A stretch of DNA of 64,000 nucleotides from Strongyloides papillosus (GCA_005656395.1 SRSI01000009.1:1178001-1242000), one strand, 5' to 3'; positions 32,201 to 46,078 are shown, counted from the stretch's first letter. Translations and numbers: made by a program. Notes: generated by a model from the letters alone, not told the origin.

Positions 32201-35200
32201 ATTTCATTTTGAGGCTCTTGTTCTGCCGTTTTACTTTAAATATTTGATAAGAATTAAGAGGTAGGGGAATCTTTTGATGTACTCTATAATTATTGAATAT
32301 TATAGATAATTATTATATAATTTGTTAAAACACCAAAATATAATGATTTAAGATTATAATTAATATCAAAATTATTAAGTCATTTTATTTAAAATCTCAT
32401 ATAAAATTGTAATATGACTTTCTATAAAATTATAAACTATTAAAAACACATAAAATGATAAACTGTTCATGCTTTTAAATTATTATATTCAATAATTGAT
32501 CATAAATAAAGTAAATTTTCCTAGAAAAATATGTTTTACATTAAAACAACTTATGATGGATTATAAAAAATTATATTTTAAAAATTACATTTTTGTATTG
32601 AAGAATATTTAAGCAATCTTTAAATATTTATAGACCTAAGTATGAATATCTATTGGTGAATATAAAGACAAATATAAATATCATAACAAAATAACTAAAG
32701 TACCTGTTTAACAATTCATTGTCATGAAAAATAAATTCTTAAAGTAAGAAATATATTATATAATACTAGGTAGTATATAAAATTGATAAGAATGATAAAA
32801 ACGACAATTTTGTGTCGGTAATTCTAAAGAGTTGCTTCTTGAAAAGTTGATAACATAAAATTTTATTACTTTTAAAGGTAAAAATTACAATGAATATTGT
32901 GATTAAAAAGTTTTTAATGCAACATTTGCAAAAACAATAAATTTTATACTACATGGTAATTAAATTACGTTATTAGTTTAAAAGTTGTAATTTTTTTGTA
33001 TAAACTATAATTTTTTTATATATTATAGTATTATCTCAATAATTTTTTGTAATAGTTAATCTAGGAATGTAATTAAAAAAAAGATATAGTTATAAGAACA
33101 TTAAAAAATTTTAGCTATCAATCTGTGGAATATTTGCTATCATAAAAACGTATACAACGCTATACGATCAAGAATGTTATTTTTTTATCACTTTAAATCA
33201 AGTATAATGACGTAATATAGATAAATTACTTATGTATTTTTGTTCCTTCAAAATGTTATGCTTTACAATCATTTTAATTCCCATAAAGTTCATTTATACA
33301 TACAACAAATAAATATTATATTATAAATGTCTAGAAATAAACAACATTTTACAGAGAAATTATATAATATGTTTTTTTTTTGATAGAAATAAATTTCTGA
33401 ATGAAAATGAGGCTAGGAAAGAAATAAAATTATTACAGTGAAAACTAAAATAAATAATTTGTTTTACAAAACACTTATATTATCTTGAAAACTTTACTTA
33501 AATGTAAGTTATAACTATTTGTAAATTTGTAGTATATGTGTAAATAAAATAATAAGGATGTTTTTGATACAATTACGATATGTTCATTTTTTGAATTTTC
33601 TCAGACAAATGTAAATTACTTGTTGTCTTGACAACTAACAATAAAGTTTTAATATTAAAAAAATGAATGAAAATATTATAAAATTAAATAAATATAAAAT
33701 GGCGTTAAATTAAAAAATTTCATTGTTAACACAAAATTATTACATATTAATATACTTAAAAAAGAAACAGTAAATGCCTGCTATTAATTTTAATTAATAA
33801 ATATTTATATCACAATGGCATTTCAAATATATTGACAGCATAATAATTTATGTTTATCAAATAAAAAAATTATTTTTCAAATATTACTACACAAAAAATT
33901 ATTATTTTACGATATAAAATTATAAATAAAAAATTGGGTTTAATCAAAATATATTAAAATTATTTTTTTAAATATGAAAGAAATTAGAAGAATAAATCAA
34001 TTGATTGCTATGAATATTGAGAAGCTTTTAGAAAAAAATTAAATTATATAAATTTTTTTTATCACAATTATAGCGTTTGCTTAAACCAACTTTTTGGTTA
34101 ATTTTGAAAAAGCTTTATTTTTATCAATATACACTAAAGATGGAACCTTTTCATCTACAACATTCCCTTAACTCTACTTTCGTCCAATTACTAAATAGCT
34201 TTTTTTCAAGATGACATTATAAAATATTGTAAGCTATTAAGCGGAAATTGTGAATTGAATGTATGTGTGTTAATTAAATCATTTTTATGATTGGATAAAG
34301 ATAAGGACTTTATGTGCTTTATTAAAATAGATATAGATGTTTTATAAATTGGTATTATACTTAGATTAAAATGGTACAACCAATATAATTTATTCTATCA
34401 AACAAAATTTTTATCAACTTTTTTTTAAGTTCACTCTATATCTGAAATATGGAACTATTTCAAATTTGGAAGAAGTATTATAAGCAATAGAGTAAATTTT
34501 AAATATTCATTTATGTAGGGAAATAAAATTGCAATTTTATATCAATATCCATTTCCGTTGGATTGTAAAGTAATAAAAATAATTTTTATCTTGGTATTCC
34601 TTATCATAATAGTTAATAATCACTAAGTAAATAATATTTTATCAATATCGTTTGATTATAACAATTTAGAAAAAAAGATTAAAATTTCCAAAGGAATGTA
34701 GAATGTATTTTATTATTTTTATATACCTTTTAACTTTATTTAATGTCTATAAGAAGATAAAAACTTTGAAGAATTGCTTATTAAGCAATAAAAATATTTA
34801 TAAATAAAAATTTTTTATCTCAAAATTAGTTGTAACTTTGTATAATCATTAATATTTTAAACAATTTCTCAAACATAAGAAATGTCTAAAAAAAGTAAAA
34901 TCAAAAAAAACAAGTAATAAAATTTGCAATAACATCTATTAAAATTATTTCCACTTCTTTTTACCAATTCTTATAATTTATTAAGACAAAGAAATTATGT
35001 AAGATAGACATGGTTAAAAAAGAAAAGTCAATCAAAATTTAATAAGAAATTATGAATATGATAGACATATTTATATTTTAAATTTATTATTAAATATAGA
35101 TCATTATAATTTATTATTGAGAAAGCAAACTTACAGAATTTAAAAAAATGTGTATATTTATATAACAAGTCAAATATTCGTAATTTTAAAAACCCTTAAA

Positions 35201-38200
35201 CTATTCTCAATAATTGTGTGTATATAAACTTATATATATTTTATTTGTATAAAAGTTTCTCATCTTCCGTAGGGATTATTTAAGATGGCACAACCATAAG
35301 CAATTCTATGTATATTCTGATAAACTAGTAAAATATTGTCAAAAAAGATAACAAACTTGATGTATCATAAAATTTAAAATAAATTTAAAAATGTAATATA
35401 ACAATTGAAAAAAATAAATAAATGAAGTATGGTCTTAAAAATAAATAATAAAATTATAATATGTTTATTTTATAAATAATTTTTTATTTTAAAATTTATT
35501 TACTTTTGGAATTTCCCTACTGTTATAGGAAAAAAAAAGTTTACAAAAAAAATTAGCTTTTCAATTATATCTACAACTTCCCGTTTGCTAAGCATTAGTG
35601 AATTATTTAGTTTACTTCCTACTATAGCTTATTAATATGTTAACAATTCTTTTAATCGGTAGCAGAATTCATATTTAATTAAAATGACATTAAATGATTA
35701 ATAGAATATTAAAAAAATTAATTACTTAATTATATCATAATATATTTTATAATTTATATATGTTATTTAAACAACAGAAACATAGAATATTTATACTAAA
35801 TTAGGAAAAAAAAGTTGAAAATTTTTATTCAAAAATAGTAAAAAGCAAACATGGGAATTGTAAAGTGTCTTAAGTAGTAGTTGAAAGAATTATATGTATG
35901 AAAATAAAATATAAAATAAAGAAAAGAAATAGGACGCCATAGCATCTTTAAATAATTGAGAAAACTATAAGAGTGTAAGCGAGATTTTTCATTGATGAGG
36001 TCTTCAATAAGTGACAAAAAAAAAAAGTTGCACTTCTAAATAAATAGATCGGATTTAATTAACTGTTTACTTAAAACTGGTAGTAAAATGGAAGCAAAGA
36101 GTTATGAGTATTAAAAAAGATATGTAAATTGGAATTATTTTAGGTCGAAGGAAATACAGTCAGTATTCTATAGATATCTGAAGCTTAATGGAGAAAGAAT
36201 TTAAATAAAGTCTAATTTTATAATAAAGTTTGTTAAAATACTTATTTAAAAAAGTTAAAAAGAATAATACAAAGTACCAATTATTAGAGTCTTAAAAAAT
36301 ATTTCTATTAAAAGAAAAGTTAAAACTATAGTATCAAATTTTATCAACGATTGATTATTTTGTATCAAATGGTAGAAAAATTCCCTATTACCTTTAATTA
36401 ATGATATAAAATAAAAATTTTAAATTAAAAACATTGTGAGTGATGATATCATATAAATTTAAGTAAACGTATTTCTTTAAAAACAATTTCTTATTAATTT
36501 TAAAACTGTGTAAAAAAGAATGTTTTATAAAATAGCAAACATAGAGTAATTTGACATAAATAATTAATTATAATAAGCAAAATATATAAACCTACATAGT
36601 ATTAATAGAATATTTCACAAAAACTATATTAAATATAGAAATATTTACCTGAGAAAAGGAAATTTGTCTTTTTTTACTAGTCGGATAGTCTACTATATTT
36701 ATAGATTTTAATTTATTTCTAGGACGAAGTTATAATCATTTTTTAAAAATATAATACAAATAACTTAATAGTTAAAAGTTTGTATAAACATTTTTACGGC
36801 AAAAAGTTGTAAAATATTAAATTAATGAATTGTTTTAGCAAAAAAAATTTACATATTTTTCAAAAGATTTTTATTCTGAAATAACATTGTAAGAATCCGC
36901 ATTAGTAAAAAATGTATTTCTTAGGAATTGCAATATATTACAATTTTAATGTTCATTACAGTTTTAAAAAATGTATATTTGGAAGTAGATTATCAAAAAT
37001 TGTTAACTAATGATATGAAATCTTTTTCTCAAACAAGAAGATAAATAACTAAAATCATCCAATATATATTTAAAACATTCTAAGCATAGATGTTATGACT
37101 TTGTAATATTTTTCAAACAAAATTAACCACGTAAAAATTGCAAAGGATTTATAAATATAAAAGTGACTAAAATATAAAATAACATTACTACACTAAGAAG
37201 TAAAATAAACAAAAATTCTCATAGCTTCTTTAAATATACCAAAATAAAATTGTCATCTGAATTGAACTATTAATATACATTAGTAATTCAAGGAAATAAA
37301 TATTGTATGGAAAAATTTGACATATTTAAAAATATAGCTTTAAATTTTTTTTTAAAAAATTCAAACTATTTTATAATAAATTTAAAGTTATTTTTTACAA
37401 GTTTTATAATTTAAAAGTATAAAGCTAATTGAATTTTTATCAAATAATGATAATTATTTATTATAAAATTTGATAAGAAATTTATATAATTTAAAGAAAT
37501 TTTATATTTTACATGTAATTAACCTATATAAGTCGTGTAATAAAATATAAAGTACAAGATTTTAGATAGTAAAATTTGATGGTAAACCTATAAATAAGTA
37601 ATAAATAAACATTATCTAATATATATCTAGTTTAAAATGTAATTATCAACAAAAATGACGGAAGATATTAAAATAAAATATCAATATAGTTGTCATTTTA
37701 AGTATCACAAAACACTTCAAATATGATCATTTTATTGTTAATATTAAAGTTAAAATCATTTAAATATAAAATACCACATATCAAGGTTGGATTAAAAATT
37801 TATTTGATAACAAACGTCATTTAAATTATATTTGGTCTTTACTATAAACTTTTTACAATAATAAAAGTGTTATTTTTAGATTTAAAATAGAATAAACCAA
37901 TTTAATGACAAAAATCAAATATTTTACTACTTCTTATTTCCGCTTAACTTTACAAATTGCTCTGGCAAAAGCAATAAAAATGCTGACGTTTAGGTAAAAC
38001 TATGCGTGTGATCATGAGATTTGGTGATATCTCAATACTTTTAAGTACTTTAAAAAAATTAAACTAAAAGTGAAATAAAAGAGATAACAATATCTTTTTG
38101 AAAGATAATAAATAAAATTTAAAAATTCTTCATATCAAATACTATTAATTTTCATATACTTGATAAATCCTTATAAATTTATTAGAACTTCGACAAAATC

Positions 38201-41200
38201 TGGGTTGAAACATAAAATTATCATTCCTAAGTAAATTTTGATCTTTAGTAAAATTATTTTTAAAAAAATAAATATTTAAAATTTTAAAAAATAAAATGGG
38301 ATATTACAACCATTCTATAAAAATTACTCTAACAAAATTCCAAAATCCTCTCTCTTACAACGCTACTAATATAACAATAGTAAAAATTAAAAAATATTTC
38401 TCTATATGCCAACATATTTTTATAATGTCTTTTGGCATAGCGAAAATTTACTTCAAACATAGTAATTTTTGATATTATCAATAAAAAATTTTTGCTATAT
38501 CTATATAATCTAAGAAAATTATTGTTTACCAAAAATAAATATCAATTTTGTATTTTGGATAAGAATTTGATATTATCATTTGTGCTTTAATATGTACTAT
38601 AAAAAATATAGATATCTACAAATTTTAATTTAACATAACTTTAATATGTAGAAATTTAAACATTTTCAACATGAAAATACAGAACGAGAAAAAGAATGTT
38701 AAGTAAAATATTTACTTATTTCTTAAAAACCATCCTAATAGTGGATATAAGATCATAAAAAATATTTTTTAAAAACGAAATTATTTATAATTTTAAGTTG
38801 TTTAATATGGCTTCAATTATTATGATAAAAACAAGTATTATAAAAATAATTTTCAAATTAAAAAATTTGTTATAAACTTAAATAAATACTTTAGTTTTAT
38901 ATATTCTTTGCTGCAATATTTTGTTTACAAACAAATTGTTAAGTTAAGTAGTAGATTATTTGAAATTTTAATAAAATTGTTACATTTTAGTATAAACAAG
39001 GAAATAAAACAAGGAAAAACTTTAATATTTTCAATTGTAATAGCATAGTTTATATTTATCCATAATGGCATATTTCCTATTCATAATATATTTTTGAATT
39101 GGCTAACGTCATGAATGATACCTTTACTTATGAAAAATGCTTTTTTTAAACTAAAATGCTTGTAATTTATATAACACATTTACATATTTATAATTCTAAA
39201 TTTTTTATCTCAACTAAATATATCACTAATACATTTAAATTATTGTGATATTATTTTTTTAATATATAAAATGCATTTCACATCATTTCTCATTTATTAA
39301 AAGTAAAAAGATTTAGTCTAAAGTGAAATTATTTATTAAAGTTTAATAAAAAATAATAGAGTGATTTGAAAAGTCTCATTAAATATTTATTTCATTTGTA
39401 GAATTCTATATAAAGCTAACAGTATCGTAAAAATTTAGCTAGTAAATTCACTTAAAAAAATAAAGTAAATGTTAAGTTAACTTTGCTTTGCAAATTAATA
39501 ATTTAAATAAATTAATAAAAAAGAGTTTATCAATACTTTAATTTTGTATATGCTAAATATAATGTAAATTTAAAAAACTGTAAAATTCCGAAGCTTTATT
39601 AAAATTTTATATTTTGTTTTCATAAACACAATCACATGTATATTTTGTCTTAACTTTGTTAAACATAAAGATTTTAAATTGAAGTAAAATAAAAGGGCAT
39701 TATATTTGAATAACTTTGTTGAATGAATGCGGAAAAAAGCATCACTTAAATAATTTCGATTTTTTACAGTATTGATAAAACTTATAACTAAATTGCACTG
39801 TTGTTGGAGAACATGTATATTTCATGTGACTATTTATTAAAAATATTAAAGAAATTACATTTCAAAATAACAATTTTTGCAAAGCAAAAACATTATCTTT
39901 AAGTTTATTAAAATGATATTATGATAAATATATCAAATATGACATATAAAAAAAATATTGAAATAATAACATTATTAGTTAACTTTAAATGAATATTTTT
40001 ACATATGCTGAAATTACAATTGAGATTCAAATAGCTTATAAGATTTGAATATTCTCAAATGTGGCCATATTTATTTTCCGCAAAATTAAATACAATAAAT
40101 TAATATATTTGTTTACTTCATGTATATTATAAATATATATAACTTAAAGGATAGAGTTTAATTAGCAGAAATAAATAAATTGCGTAAAAGTTTAGTAAAA
40201 ACAAAAGAATAAATTATAATACTTAGCAAAAAGTATACTATCTAATCGAAATTGTTGAATAAGAAATATATCGAAAGAATATTTTTTAAGAATATTTTTT
40301 TTGTTTATCAATCTACCAAAAAAAAAAACTTTAATAGCATATTGTGTATATAAAAATGGTTTCCATGTAATTTAAAAAATTTCATATCAGTAAATTAATA
40401 ATCACATTCTAAAATATTTATTTATACTTAAATATTTTCCAAAACTAACATCAATCATTGTATTAAAATTATATTAATATACAATTATATAAATATGATA
40501 ATTTATTTAAAGTGACATTAAATTTAAATTATATTTAATCATATTTCTTTACGTAGATTAAAGTTTTTTTAAAAATACTTATCTCGAATGAAAAAAGTAA
40601 TTTTTAGGAAAATACTAGATACAGAATTCATATATTTTAAAAAAATCTGACTATCAATTGAAGTATTATAACAACATAGATGCGTGATTAAAATAAAATC
40701 TACATTTTTATACATAATTCTTAAATAAGACAAAAAACATATTTAAAAGTAGAATTTTTTTCTAAAAAGATGCAAAATAACAATTTTTTAATTCGTTTTA
40801 TTTAACGAAAATTTATTTAAATTATTCAGCATTCCTTTTATTTTATTTTGCTGATGTTAATGCTTTCTGATTATAGAATTATAATATTTTTTTATAATTT
40901 AAACAGCACTTTAGGATTTGTTAAGATTTTAAAATGTATTTTTTTTATTTTATATAGATATCGCACTAAGCATTTTGACAAAAATTCAATGATATGACAA
41001 AAGCAAACAAAGTACTTTAATATTTCAAAAATAATTATCTATTTTTTTAGCAGAACAATGTTTTAAGTAATTCATTTTAAACAAATATAAAAAACACTCT
41101 TCAAGAGTTAAATTTTGAAATTGTAATAACTGCACACACATTCTATAAAGAAAAATATTAAAAATTTGATAAATTATAGTGAATCACTATCACTTAAATT

Positions 41201-42050
41201 AATAGAAAAACACTGATATTTATCAGTAAAATACCTTCTCACTATCTCAACAACAACGAAAATCAGTAAAACAGGACTATGGAAATAAATGTTGAAAAAA
41301 TTAAATAAATAATTATTTGTCAATTAAATATTTAATACAAATTTTGTTCATTGATTTTTAAAGTTAATTTTCGTAACCAATCGTTTTATATTAATTCTTA
41401 GTACCAAAATTATTTAATTCAGAAAATGTTTAATTCCAAGAAATAAGTAGCAAAATTAACATCTACTTTTATTTATCCACTTCTTTTATCAAAGGAAAAA
41501 TTAAAAAATAATTCGAGATGAAGAAAATCCAACGTACTCTTATTATATCATCCAGATGACCCCACCATTATCAATATTTCCTAAAAAGTATTAGTTCTGT
41601 TTCAAAGTAAAATTTTTATTTCCCATTTTATAATGAAGTAAATACTATCAAGACCGGGTTATTTTAATATAAAAAACTAGTCTCTTATGCACAAACAATG
41701 AATAAAAAATTTACTTCAATTCATTTATTATAAATTGAATTCAACATTGGGACATGGATTTTAATATTTGAAAACAAAAGTACTTATACACATATTTACA
41801 TCAAGGGGTATGAGAACAATAACTACTGTAAACATGATAATATTTCAAAGTATGTAATTTGACATGTTCAACAACTATTTTTATCTAAAAAGGAAAAAAT
41901 TCATTTTAAATGGAATTTGGCGGTTAAAGTGTCGCGCCGCTTTTTTATACAGTGTTATATTGCAAATCTTATGTGAAATAGTTTTTCTTTAAATAGCATT
42001 GACAATAATCTTCTCTACATTTAAATCATTGTTTTTAGTTTTCATTTACA
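29277..42050. other. Gene desert, 12.8 kb
   Basis: No supportable gene lies in this stretch; the few ORFs are 61-67 codons, low complexity and unlike proteins. Most is extremely A/T-rich. An island of more normal composition at about 30540-31110 may be the promoter and 5' UTR exon of the ATPase beta gene: on the minus strand it has a possible donor AAG/GTTTGT at 30593, which could join the acceptor at 29328. Another GC-richer patch near 41910-41945 belongs to the downstream gene. No tRNA, rRNA or microRNA hairpin was recognised by eye. Confidence 0.5.
41916..41923 (+). promoter_or_regulatory. E2F-like promoter element
   Basis: TTTGGCGG, a good match to the E2F consensus, is followed eight bases later by GCGCCGC, the most G/C-rich short run in the surrounding kilobases. 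It lies about 130 bases upstream of the 42051 start codon. Function is inferred from sequence only. Confidence 0.35.
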
Positions 42051-42330
42051 ATGACGTCTGTTACTCCTAAATATACTCTTGAACGTATCAAAGGATACTA
42101 CAATAATGTTGGAGCAATTCACAATCCAGAGGTTGTTCTCTCTTCCTACAACAATGGATCACGACAGGTATATAATATTGCATTTTTTTAATAAAATTTT
42201 GATAATTATATTTTTTTAGCTAACTCTCAATGACCGCTTTAATTTCTTACGTCGTGGTTATAATGTCTGTGAGTTACAGAAGAATAAAGAAGATGAGAGA
42301 AAATATACTGTTACACTAACTCATAAATAA
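42051..42330 (+). CDS. Small conserved-looking protein of unknown function (75 aa)
   Basis: Two exons, 42051-42167 and 42220-42330, encode 75 residues; the 52-base intron (GTATAT..TTTTTTTAG) is phase 0. It is too short to stand out as an ORF, but several things support a real gene: codon use fits, the splice sites are strong, TGTTTTTAG lies just before the ATG (likely trans-splicing), and a G/C-rich promoter patch precedes it. The protein is hydrophilic with no signal peptide or membrane span (YTLERIKGYYNNVGAIHNP, LTLNDRFNFLRRGYNVCEL). I do not recognise the family. It is probably an intracellular, basic, single-domain protein. Confidence 0.7.
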
Positions 42331-42574
42331 TATTTTTAAAACACAATTTTCATAATTTTTCATGATAAAATATTATAATAAAGATTCAATGTGTAATTTT
42401 TACTTCTTCTCTAATAAGCATAAGGTCGTGGTTAACTTTTCTCTTAATGATAACTCTAATTATCCCTATTATGATGACAGGATGCATTCCTGTCTCTATG
42501 GAATTTTGAAATGATAATAAAATATAAAGGTAGAATAGGTAAAGTTTATAGATGGTGAGATAATTATTACAAGT

Positions 42575-45500
42575 ATGGGATATTCTTCATTATCTATGTT
42601 TTGTATTTTTATTTTAATATTTAATTTTGCTTTAACAACAAAAAGCACCACAAATGTGGCTTTTTTGAGAAATGATCCAAATGTTTCAGTAGCATGTACT
42701 GTAGGAATCGACCATGCAAGTTCATCCGGTCAATGTCAAAATGATATTTCCTTGAAAATTGGAGCCGGTTGTGAAACAAGCAATAACGCTTTAGGAACAG
42801 TTAATGCTTGTGAGTATGTTTACAATGAGAATGCGAAAATAATCGTTGGACCAGGATGTTTTGATGAAGATTCTCAAATAACTGTTCTTTCAAAGTATTG
42901 GAAAGTACCATTTTTTAGTCGAAATGGAAATGTTTGGACTAATTATAACAATACAATATATCCAAATACAATACATGTATCGTTTTCAAATGTTATACAA
43001 TATGCGGACAGTTTAAAGAAATTTATGGATAAATTTAATCTCACCTCTGTATGTTTTGTGGGACCTCGAGAAAGAATTAATTTTCACTATCAGTCTCTTC
43101 ACGTAGCAGTCAATAACTATTTCAAAACATTTTTTAATAATATAACCACAAATGCTATTTTAATAGATGAATCACAATTGTCATCTTTTAGTCCTTCAGA
43201 TAGCGGCTTAATTGGTTATATAAAATTAATTGTTATTGATGCTGGTTTTAATAATTTAAAAAATGTTCTGCAAGAAATGGAAATTCCTGATTTATATAGA
43301 AATGGATACGTTTTTATTATTCTTTGTTATCAACATTCTACCGTTTGTGGTAGTAATATTGGTCAATTTATGTCAGATTATAGCATGGTATTATTAAGTC
43401 CATATTTTGAAAATTACACAAATATAGATTTATTAATGAGCCAGTATTTTAAAGATTCTTATAATAGACATAGAGGTGTTGAATATTTGGGGGCATACAT
43501 AGGTTGCTATGCATCATGTATGGTAACAAAATTAGATAAAACATTAGATGGAATATCTGTTACTAATATAATGAAAGGAAAACAAATAAACTCATTGTTA
43601 GGTAATTATGCTTTTGATCAGATGCCATCAATTTTAGTAACTCAATCTTTTTCTCAATATATTGGGGCGAATAACAGTTTCATTGATCTTATTTTAACAA
43701 AGCCAGTTACTACAAATTGTGAAAAAAATAAATGCTTTCAATTAGTATGTCAAAATAATTTTTTAAAAATAAACTATTAAATTTAGGAGCTTGTCGTTAA
43801 CAATGACGCATTTTGGCATTCTCAATTAGAAAGTCCATTAACACACTGTTATTTAACCAAAAGTTGTACAAATTACTTAGTTATTATAATTTGTGTTGTT
43901 GCAGCTGTAGCATTCCTTGTTATAGTGAGCCTTATATACATGGTAAGAAGACAACGTCATTTAAACGTTTATAGAATGAATTGGAAAATTCCCAAGAATC
44001 AGTTCAAAGTTATAGAAAACAAAGTATCTAATTCTAAAAATAAACAAGGAAATACAACTGAAACATTGAGTGGTAAAAGAAGATATATCCACGCATATGC
44101 CATCGTCGAAACAACTAAAGCCGAATTTTTACAATTAAGACAATTAAAAAAAATTGTTTGGTCTAAACCAGAAATAAAATTTATTACTGAACTTAAGAAA
44201 ATGTCTCACGATAACTTAACAAACTTTCTTGGGGTTAATTACAATGATTCAGAAAAATTCTATGTGCTTAGTACATTAACTGATAGAGCTTCATTAGAGG
44301 TAAGTGCAAAAAGATGCCCCGTGTGAGGCTCGAACTCACGACCTTCAGATTATGAGACTGACGCGCTGCCGACTGCGCCAACGAGGCGAGCCCAGCGGCA
44401 TTTTTTGTTAGTTGAGCAAAAATTGCTTCATTCTTATGAATCTCATACAGTAAATGTTAATTGCAATGTTTCCATAAATATACCCATTAAAAAATCGTAA
44501 ATTTTAATGTATCGTAGTAAAAATAAGTATCAATTTTTGAAAAATAAAAATATTTATATATTAAAATGAGCCAAAATTTTATCCTGTATATTTATATTGA
44601 TTTATTTTAGGATTTAGTAGATGATCCGGAGTTTACTTTGGACATGACATTTAAATCAGCTTTTATCAGAGACATTTTGAAAGGACTTCAATACCTTCAT
44701 AAATCATACGTAGGTTACCATGGTCTTCTTAACATTCAAACTTGCCTGATTGATGCAAATTGGGTCTTAAAATTAAGTAACTTTGGTATAACTAACATTT
44801 TACATAATTTAATACGTGATGAAGTATTAAAAAATATTGAATTGATAAATCTTCATTTCTATCAGACTATATCTCCAGAAAATTTACAAGGATGTAATTT
44901 TGGAATTAATTATCCAATGGGAACACCAACTGGTGATATTTACAGTTTTGGTATTATTTTGTTTAGACTAACATATAGATATGGACCATTTGATGGAGTT
45001 AATATGGTTCCTAAAGGTATTTTGTTTTTATTAAAATTTTTATTTTTAAAATTTAGACATATTAAAAGGAATCGTAAATAACACTATACAGCCTGTATAT
45101 GAAGAGACTCTTGAAGAAAATTCATTACTTGATTTAATGAAAAATTGTCTGAAATACAATCCATTAGAAAGACCAACTCTTAAAGTATTAGAGTCAAGTA
45201 TAAGAACTATTCTTCATTCTACACGTAGTAACCTCGTTGACCAAATGATAAATATTAATGAAAAATATGCTCAAAATTTAGAACGAGTTGTTGCTGAAAG
45301 AACAAATTTGTTAATTGAAGCACAACAACAAACAGATAGACTTTTATCTGAAATGTTACCACCTTCAATTGCTGAAACACTAAAAAATGGCGGAACAGTG
45401 GAGCCAAAATTATATGAATCTGCAACAGTATGTTTTGTTCAAATATGGGAATTTGCAAAATTTATGGAAGAAAACTCGCCTCCAGAGGTGGTACAATTTT

Positions 45501-46009
45501 TAAATGATGTTTTTAATATGTTTGATGAAGTTATCAGTAGCCATGATTGCTATAAAGTTGAAACAATCGGTGATACTTATATGGTTGTTAGTGGTGTTCC
45601 AAAAGAAAATGAAGGAAAACATGTTTTTGTTATTGCTGAAGTAGCTTTATCACTTCGATCACATTCTTTACATTTTAAAGTCCCTGTTAAACCGGATTGG
45701 AAATTAACTATTCGTATAGGTTTTCATTGCGGTCCAATTGCAGCGGGAATAATTGGATTAAAAGCACCACGTTATTGTTTATTTGGTGATACAGTTAATT
45801 TTTCATCAAGAATGGAGTCTAATTGTCCACCAAACCAAATACAAGTTTCTGAACCAACGGCATTAAAGTTAATGGAAAACCCGGAATATAGACTAATTAA
45901 GAGAGGTATAGTAAAGGTTAAAGGAAAGGGAGATGTTAATACTTATTGGCTTAATGAACATTTTCACCATGGTGAACCACCTCCAGATCCTAAACCAAAT
46001 GAAAATTGA
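42575..46009 (+). CDS. Receptor-type guanylate cyclase with altered metal site
   Basis: Four exons, 42575-43744, 43787-44299, 44611-45016 and 45057-46009, encode 1013 residues. In order they give a signal peptide (1-21), an ANF-receptor-like ectodomain (AKIIVGPGC..KYWKVPFFS), one membrane span (LVIIICVVAAVAFLVIVSLIY), and a kinase-homology domain without a glycine loop (YHGLLNIQTCLID, WVLKLSNFGI, PTGDIYSFGI). A dimerisation coiled coil (VVAERTNLLIEAQQQTDRLL) and the cyclase domain follow. Guanine-specificity residues are present (KVETIGD and RYCLFGD), as are the second metal Asp (residue 869) and the NFSSRMES segment. The first metal-binding Asp, normally in FSDVVGF, is Gln825 (FVQIWEF), so catalysis is doubtful. 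Nematode receptor cyclases act in sensory neurons. Intron 2 contains an antisense tRNA gene. Confidence 0.9.
44308..44312 (-). terminator. RNA polymerase III terminator of tRNA-Met
   Basis: Five consecutive T on the minus strand begin three bases after the mature 3' end of the tRNA, a standard Pol III stop. Confidence 0.75.
44315..44387 (-). tRNA. tRNA-Met (CAT), elongator type
   Basis: A 73-base cloverleaf on the minus strand. The acceptor stem pairs GCCTCGT with ACGGGGC (one G-U). The D arm GCGCAGTCGGCAGCGC, anticodon loop CTCATAA with anticodon CAT, and T arm with GTTCGAGCC (B box) are all standard; the discriminator base is A and no intron is present. The sequence closely resembles the nematode elongator methionine tRNA and lacks initiator-specific features. 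It sits within the 311-base intron 2 of the receptor guanylate cyclase, on the opposite strand. Confidence 0.97.
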
Positions 46010-46078
46010 ATATGTACAAATTTAATTTTTTTATTACATTATTAATATTTTTTTAGTATAGAATAATAAGTTAATCAA

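Noticed and set aside
32255..32285. GAGGTAGGGG in the desert as a second let-7-family member
   Set aside because: No complementary arm within reach on either side, so no hairpin.
34690..34720. GGAATGTAGAATG resembling the miR-1 seed
   Set aside because: No pairing arm upstream or downstream; chance match.
35829..36017. 62-codon minus-strand ORF in the gene desert
   Set aside because: Composition (Phe, Tyr, Asn, Ser) is what random A/T-rich DNA yields; no supporting exons or signals.
38329..38532. 67-codon minus-strand ORF in the gene desert
   Set aside because: Same reason: A/T-driven composition and no protein-like pattern.
42475..42505. Short inverted repeat GACAGGA..TCCTGTC
   Set aside because: A 7-base stem with a 5-base loop is too short for a precursor and no function is apparent; listed only as seen.
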